A stretch of DNA of 9,273 nucleotides from Candidatus Omnitrophota bacterium (GTDB lineage: Bacteria > Omnitrophota > Gorgyraeia > 2-01-FULL-45-10). Numbering within the stretch: position 1 is the stretch's first letter; each line of letters starts with the position of its first letter. The stretch is from assembly GCA_026387165.1 (NCBI GenBank), contig JAPLMG010000303.1:1-9273 (forward strand). The letters are read 5' to 3'. The notes beneath the pieces are model-generated. The model had not been told where the DNA came from. It saw only the letters and a program-made list of their open reading frames with translations, and did not search any database. Positions 6,190 to 9,273 of this stretch are shown here, piece after piece. The position numbers and the translations under genes were made by a program.

Positions 6190-6519
6190 CTATTTTAACA
6201 ACCTGTGAATTATCTCTTCCATCTGTTCCCGTATCTTCTTATCCAGAACCTCTCTTGCCCTGTTCCCCTGAGCCGGCCTGATATTGATCATGGAGTCAAA
6301 ATCAATTTCACCCGTTTCAAAATCTATGCCGCCACCCCACAAATCAGCCTGCCGGCTTCCATCCTCCAGCATTAATTTCTCGCCATCGACATGCAAGGTT
6401 CCACCAGCGGCAAGTATTCCACGTTTTATATCTATCGCAACTTTGACATATCCATTTAAATCTTGGGATACCTTATTGATAGTCTCTTCATCCGCTCTTT
6501 TACGAATAATTAACAACAT
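6190..6519 (-). CDS. DUF5674 family protein
   Basis: A 109-residue protein recognised as DUF5674, a family without known function. Family landmarks are an N-terminal strand (MLLIIRKRA), a conserved block VKVAIDIKRGILAAGGTLHVDGE (26-48) with a GG turn, LEDGSRQADLWGGGI (52-66), then FDSMINIRPAQGNRAREV (74-91) and a C-terminal helix. The repeated acid and Asp-Leu-Trp residues and the N-I-R-P-x-Q-G-N-R motif look like functional positions, but no role is established. ATG start with AAGGA 4 nt upstream. It is the first gene of a tight group (94-residue gene after 3 nt, then dnaJ) and has a repeat-rich spacer upstream that separates it from dnaK. Confidence 0.85.
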   Translation of the reverse strand: MLLIIRKRADEETINKVSQDLNGYVKVAIDIKRGILAAGGTLHVDGEKLMLEDGSRQADLWGGGIDFETGEIDFDSMINIRPAQGNRAREVLDKKIREQMEEIIHRLLK

Positions 6520-6544
6520 AAAGTCCTTATCTATTTAAACCTGT

Positions 6545-6580
6545 TTACCGGGCCGGATCTATCCCAAAAAGCGCCTGACC
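6545..6580. repeat. Partial copy of the dispersed repeat seen at 4230-4275
   Basis: TACCGGG followed by the exact 15-mer AAAAAGCGCCTGACC (6566-6580) repeats the arrangement at 4234-4258. The inverted TTTGACCC arm present in the other copy is not here, so this copy looks decayed. It lies in the leader of the DUF5674 gene. Confidence 0.55.
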
Positions 6581-6589
6581 CCTGTTTAT

Positions 6590-6721
6590 CTAATTGGTTT
6601 CGCTATCTATAGTCCAACGCTTATCAAATCTATCCAGTTTTGATTTAATAACATTAGCGCCTTTATTTTGCATGATATATTTCTCTCTAGTCAAACGTGT
6701 GATTGGCTCTGATTTTTTCAT
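6590..6721 (-). CDS. Possible small ORF or gene remnant, 43 codons
   Basis: An ATG (6719-6721) opens a 43-residue frame that reads MKKSEPITRLTREKYIMQNK and continues to a TAG at 6590-6592. The peptide is basic, Lys- and Asn-rich and AT-rich in codon use compared with its neighbours. There is no membrane segment. The Shine-Dalgarno is weak. It is the only reasonable frame in the spacer between dnaK and the DUF5674 gene. It could be a small protein tied to the DUF5674 pair, a fragment of an older gene, or noise. I do not recognise a family. Confidence 0.3.
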   Translation of the reverse strand: MKKSEPITRLTREKYIMQNKGANVIKSKLDRFDKRWTIDSETN

Positions 6722-6739
6722 TCGTACTATCACTTTTTA

Positions 6740-6838
6740 AAATTTTTCACACATGTCGTAAGGCGGGACTTGGTGTCCCAGCCTGACGCTGCGGAAGGCG
6801 GACACCAAGGCCCGCCTAACCGTTAATGTGAAAAATTT
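6740..6838. repeat. Long nested inverted repeat (MITE-like) in the dnaK-DUF5674 spacer
   Basis: The outer arms are AAATTTTTCACA (6740-6751) and TGTGAAAAATTT (6827-6838), a perfect 12-bp inverted pair. The inner arms are AGGCGGGACTTGGTGTCC (6761-6778) and the matching 6800-6817, 18 positions with one mismatch. The loop is 21 nt. The roughly 99-bp unit with AT-rich ends and no ORF could be a miniature inverted-repeat element or a structured RNA. No target-site duplication is obvious. Confidence 0.65.
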
Positions 6839-6851
6839 AAAGAACAATTTT

Positions 6852-6946
6852 TGAGATTGCTTCGTCCTTCGACTTTGCTCAGGACGAAACCCTGAGCTTT
6901 TGTCGAAAGGTCGAAGGGCTTCGTCGCTATCGCTCCTCGCAATGAC
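6852..6946. repeat. Dispersed repeat of the GAGATTGCTTCGTCGC...GCAATGAC type, interrupted by a family B element
   Basis: TGAGATTGCTTCGTC (6852-6866) and GCTATCGCTCCTCGCAATGAC (6926-6946) are the two halves of a repeat that I know as common in environmental bacterial genomes. They are separated by a family B palindrome. The direct repeat GCTTCGTC stands at both edges (6859-6866 and 6918-6925). Removing one copy plus the insert restores the uninterrupted repeat. Confidence 0.65.
6862..6917. repeat. Palindromic element, family B, nested copy
   Basis: Same layout as the element at 4301-4352: TCGTCC...GGACGA followed by CCTGAGC...TGTCGAA and a terminal GGTCGAAGG. It is 56 nt here and 52 nt there, the difference being in the middle. 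It sits within another repeat (6852-6946) in the non-coding region after dnaK. Confidence 0.75.
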
Positions 6947-6958
6947 GATGAAGCATAG

Positions 6959-6978
6959 ATTCCCGCTTTCGCGGGAAT
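6959..6978. repeat. REP-like palindrome ATTCCCGC/GCGGGAAT downstream of dnaK
   Basis: An 8-bp perfect stem with a TTTC loop. On the plus strand it is followed by GACATATTTTTT, so it could stop transcription coming from the left; all recognised genes run the other way. On the dnaK strand it comes 13 nt after the stop codon with no T-run after it. The core matches the hairpin at 808-824. It may protect the dnaK mRNA 3' end, which is inference. Confidence 0.6.
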
Positions 6979-6991
6979 GACATATTTTTTG

Positions 6992-8914
6992 CTATTTCTT
7001 CTTCTTGTTGTCGTCTTCGGTTGTATATTCAGCGTCTATTACATCTTCATTCTTCTTGGGCTCTTCGGCGCCTTCCGGCTGTCCCCCGGGAGCTCCCTCT
7101 GACCCCTGAGCCTGAGGGCCGGGCCCCGGGCCTTTTTGAGTATTGGCAGTCTTCTTATAGATCTCTTCGGCCAACTTATGCGCTACCTTGGTGAGCTCTT
7201 CGGTGCCGCGCTTTATGCTGTCTATATTCTTATCTTTCATCGCCTGCTTAAGATCATTGATCCTGCTCTCAATGTCGGCGCGCTCAGTCTGTCCTACCTT
7301 TTCACCGAACTCCTTCAACGACTTTTCGGTAGCATAGACCAAAGTATCGGCCTGATTCAGCACGTCCACCTCTTCCCGCTTCTTATCGTCTTCCTGGGCG
7401 AACTTCTCGGCCTCTTTTACGAAATTATCTATCTCTTCTTTGGAAAGCTTCTTAGGCGCGGAGATCTTTATCGACTGCTCCTTGCCGGTGCCGAGGTCCT
7501 TGGCGTTGACATGAACGATGCCGTTCGCGTCTATGTCGAATGTGACCTCTATCTGCGGAACTCCGCGCGGAGCCGGAGGGATCCCTACAAGGTCGAACCT
7601 TCCAAGATCGACATTGCCTTCCGCCATCTTACGCTCACCCTGCAGCACGCGCACGGTAACCGCGGTCTGGTTATCCGCCGCCGTGGAGAATATCTGGCTC
7701 TTCTTCGTAGGCACGGTCGTATTCCTTTCGATCAGACGGGTGCTCACTCCGCCGAGGGTCTCGATCCCTAAAGAGAGCGGCGTGACATCGAGAAGCAGGA
7801 CGTCCTTCGTCTCGCCTCTCATAATAGAAGCCTGTATGGCGGCCCCCAGAGCTACGCACTCCATCGGATCTACGCCGCGCTCGATCTTCTTACCGACATA
7901 ATCTTCTACGAACTTCTGAACTACCGGCATCCTTGTGGGCCCGCCGACCAATATTATCTTGTCTATATCCTTCGCCGTCAATTTGGCGTCGGAGAGAGCC
8001 CGCTCTAACGGGCCGCGGCATTTTTCAATTATCGGAGCGATGAGCTCCTCTAATTTGGCCCTGTTCAGCGTCATAGTAAGATGTTTCGGGCCGGTCTGGT
8101 CCGCGGTGATGAACGGCAGATTTATATCTGTGGTGATCGTGCTCGAAAGCTCCACTTTGGCTTTTTCGGCGGCTTCCCTGACGCGCTGAATAGCCATCTT
8201 GTCGTTCTTCAGGTCTATCCCGGTCTCTTTTTTGAACTCCTTCACTATATAATCGACCATGGCATTGTCCATATCCGTGCCGCCAAGCTGCGTATCGCCG
8301 CTGGTAGATATGACCTCAAACGTCGCGGCCTTGTGCTCATCGTCCCAGCCCATCTCTAAGGTCGTTACGTCGAGCGTCCCGCCTCCCAGGTCGAATACCA
8401 TTATCTTCTGCTCTTTGCCAGCTTTATCGAGCCCGTACGCGAGACACGCGGCCGTAGGCTCGTTGATTATCCTCAAGACCTTCAAGCCGGCTATCTCACC
8501 GGCGTCTTTGGTCGCCTGCCTCTGGTTATCATTGAAATACGCGGGGCAAGTGATAACGGCTTCGTCGATCTTGTCGCCGAGATAGTTCTCCGCGTCCTGT
8601 TTTATCTTTGCCAGTATGAAAGCCGATATCTGCTGGGGCGTATACTCTTTTTGGTATATTTTGTATTTGAAGTCCGTTCCCATTTTGCGTTTCGCGGCGA
8701 AGACCGTGCCCTCGGGGTTTATCGAAGCCTGCCTCTTGGCAGGCTCTCCGACCAACTTCTGTCCGTCCTTTGTAAAAGCGACGAATGACGGGAATGCCTT
8801 GCCGCTTGCTACTCCGGCGCCCTCCGCCGACGGTATTATGACGGGCCTGCCCGCCTCCATATAGGCTGCCGCTGAATTCGACGTCCCCAGATCAATTCCT
8901 ATAACTTTTGCCAT
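6992..8914 (-). CDS. dnaK: Chaperone protein DnaK (Hsp70)
   Basis: ATP-dependent Hsp70 chaperone of the cytoplasm that works with DnaJ and GrpE. It is full length at 640 residues. The three Hsp70 signatures are present: IDLGTSNS (7-14), FDLGGGTLDVTTLE (174-187) and ILVGGPTRMPVVQ (321-333). The interdomain linker DVLLLDVTPLSLGIETLGG (371-389) and the substrate-binding domain follow. A GPGPGP/GGQPEG linker leads to the EDVIDAEY tail (623-630), which matches the EEVD-like end of bacterial DnaKs. Between KMGT (77-80) and YTPQQIS (91-97) there are only 10 residues, so the longer N-terminal insert of proteobacterial DnaK is missing. The start ATG has a strong GGAGG 6 nt upstream, which itself abuts a hairpin. 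It follows grpE after 97 nt. No CIRCE repeat is visible in that spacer. Confidence 0.98.
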   Translation of the reverse strand: MAKVIGIDLGTSNSAAAYMEAGRPVIIPSAEGAGVASGKAFPSFVAFTKDGQKLVGEPAKRQASINPEGTVFAAKRKMGTDFKYKIYQKEYTPQQISAFILAKIKQDAENYLGDKIDEAVITCPAYFNDNQRQATKDAGEIAGLKVLRIINEPTAACLAYGLDKAGKEQKIMVFDLGGGTLDVTTLEMGWDDEHKAATFEVISTSGDTQLGGTDMDNAMVDYIVKEFKKETGIDLKNDKMAIQRVREAAEKAKVELSSTITTDINLPFITADQTGPKHLTMTLNRAKLEELIAPIIEKCRGPLERALSDAKLTAKDIDKIILVGGPTRMPVVQKFVEDYVGKKIERGVDPMECVALGAAIQASIMRGETKDVLLLDVTPLSLGIETLGGVSTRLIERNTTVPTKKSQIFSTAADNQTAVTVRVLQGERKMAEGNVDLGRFDLVGIPPAPRGVPQIEVTFDIDANGIVHVNAKDLGTGKEQSIKISAPKKLSKEEIDNFVKEAEKFAQEDDKKREEVDVLNQADTLVYATEKSLKEFGEKVGQTERADIESRINDLKQAMKDKNIDSIKRGTEELTKVAHKLAEEIYKKTANTQKGPGPGPQAQGSEGAPGGQPEGAEEPKKNEDVIDAEYTTEDDNKKKK

Positions 8915-8924
8915 ATCTAACCTC

Positions 8925-8947
8925 CGAATTTTACGAAGTAAAATTCG
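8925..8947 (-). promoter_or_regulatory. Perfect hairpin abutting the dnaK ribosome binding site
   Basis: In the mRNA sense, arms CGAATTTTAC and GTAAAATTCG form a 10-bp perfect stem with a UUC loop. The last G of the stem is the first G of the GGAGG Shine-Dalgarno (8921-8925) of dnaK. A stem this close could limit ribosome access at low temperature or mark a processing site between grpE and dnaK. It may equally be one of the many palindromic repeats in this genome. The regulatory role is inference. Confidence 0.45.
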
Positions 8948-8991
8948 TCCCGAGCAAGGCCGCTGTTTAATTATTGGCCGCGCCGAGGGAC
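8945..8991. repeat. Split relative of palindromic family B between grpE and dnaK
   Basis: TCGTCCCGAGCAAGG (8945-8959) is the exact reverse complement of 4312-4326. CGAGGGAC (8984-8991) is the reverse complement of 4303-4310. In the element at 4301-4326 these two parts are separated by one base; here 24 bases lie between them (8960-8983). The pair GTCCC/GGGAC still closes a stem, with GGCC/GGCC inside. Confidence 0.5.
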
Positions 8992-9011
8992 AAAATTACT
9001 TACGAAACATT

Positions 9012-9273
9012 TTACACTACCTCTTTTCTCTTTACGATGCGAACAGACGCCGGCCTCAACAGCTTTCCGTTGAAAGTGTAGCCCGGCTTCAATTCTTCGA
9101 CTATCGTACCTTCCTCTTTATCCTTTAGATCCACCGTCTCTACGGCTTCGTGAAAATGCGGATCGAACTTTTCTCCCACAGTCTTTATCTTCTCCGCGCC
9201 TATATCCTTCAGGAACTTCTGTATCAGAATGTGTATCATATCGACGCCTTCCTGCACAGCCTTGAAATCCTTG
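9012..9273 (-). CDS. grpE: Nucleotide exchange factor GrpE (5' end outside window)
   Basis: Co-chaperone that exchanges ADP for ATP on DnaK. Only the C-terminal 87 residues are in the window. The frame stays open to the right edge (KDFKAVQEGVDMIHIL...), so the GTG at 9255-9257 is internal and not a start. The visible part is the end of the long helix plus the C-terminal beta domain that contacts the DnaK ATPase lobe. Family landmarks are GVDMIHILIQKFLKDIG, then FDPHFHEAVETV, EGTIVEELKPGYTFNGKLLRPASVRIVK. It ends at TAA 9012-9014, 97 nt before dnaK on the same strand, the usual grpE-dnaK order. Any heat-shock promoter would be outside the window. Confidence 0.92.
   Translation of the reverse strand, partial: KDFKAVQEGVDMIHILIQKFLKDIGAEKIKTVGEKFDPHFHEAVETVDLKDKEEGTIVEELKPGYTFNGKLLRPASVRIVKRKEVV

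Noticed and set aside
6755..6820. Integron attC-like site (GCCTAAC near the inverted repeat)
   Set aside because: GCCTAAC at 6814-6820 fits one core consensus, but the partner on the left is imperfect (GTAAGGC) and the two face the wrong way for an attC site; no cassette or integrase is seen.
6959..6985. Intrinsic terminator for dnaK
   Set aside because: The T-run follows the hairpin only on the plus strand, opposite to the direction of dnaK; on the minus strand no T-run follows.
7136..7771. 211-codon open frame on the plus strand opposite dnaK
   Set aside because: It is antisense to a clear, full-length dnaK and has no recognisable domain; long antisense frames are common opposite conserved genes with this codon use.
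8915..9011. CIRCE (HrcA) operator before dnaK
   Set aside because: No TTAGCACTC/GAGTGCTAA-like pair is present; the inverted repeats here have other sequences.
9012..9257. Complete 81-residue small protein starting at the GTG 9255-9257
   Set aside because: The frame continues upstream to the window edge and the sequence is the C-terminal part of GrpE, so this is a truncated gene and not a small one.

Overview
The window looks like the chromosome of an uncultured Gram-negative-type bacterium. Every recognisable gene lies on the minus strand, so the window reads right to left. The gene set is GrpE, DnaK, DnaJ, an FmdB-type zinc ribbon, a VanZ-like protein, DUF1015, a corrinoid protein, AccD and a MalK/UgpC-type ABC ATPase. 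Together with the density of small palindromic repeats and the presence of DUF5674, this recalls metagenome-derived candidate phyla such as Omnitrophota. That placement is an inference with low confidence, because no rRNA or other phylogenetic anchor is present.

Right part (about 9273-4709), chaperone cluster. The order in transcription is grpE (5' end outside the window), dnaK, a roughly 470-bp repeat-filled spacer with a possible 43-codon ORF, a DUF5674 gene, a 94-residue unknown helical protein, then dnaJ. DnaK, DnaJ and GrpE form the standard Hsp70 folding machine. The DUF5674/94-residue pair is tightly packed (3-nt spacing) and sits 20 nt upstream of dnaJ. It interrupts the usual grpE-dnaK-dnaJ order and is the best candidate here for an undescribed two-gene module.

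Middle part (about 4708-1830). An fmdB-like gene is followed by a probable operon of vanZ-like, DUF1015 and corrinoid-protein genes: vanZ and DUF1015 overlap by 23 nt, and DUF1015 and the corrinoid gene are 7 nt apart. The corrinoid protein would carry a methyl group on cobalamin, but no methyltransferase partner lies in the window.

Left part (1694-1). accD (carboxyltransferase beta subunit of acetyl-CoA carboxylase, fatty acid synthesis) is followed by the ATPase of a sugar or glycerol-phosphate-type ABC importer, which runs off the left edge.

The most interesting signal is a set of small palindromic elements that occupy both spacers and genes. One family (arms like CCCTGTACC/GGTACAGGG) occurs once between genes and twice inside the DUF1015 gene, both times in the same reading frame (P-C-T...V-Q-G). 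A second family forms the last 21 or so codons of fmdB, sits nested inside another repeat downstream of dnaK with 8-bp direct repeats at its edges, and has a split relative between grpE and dnaK. This pattern resembles the protein-coding palindromic elements known from Rickettsia and suggests that these repeats move and are tolerated as peptide insertions.
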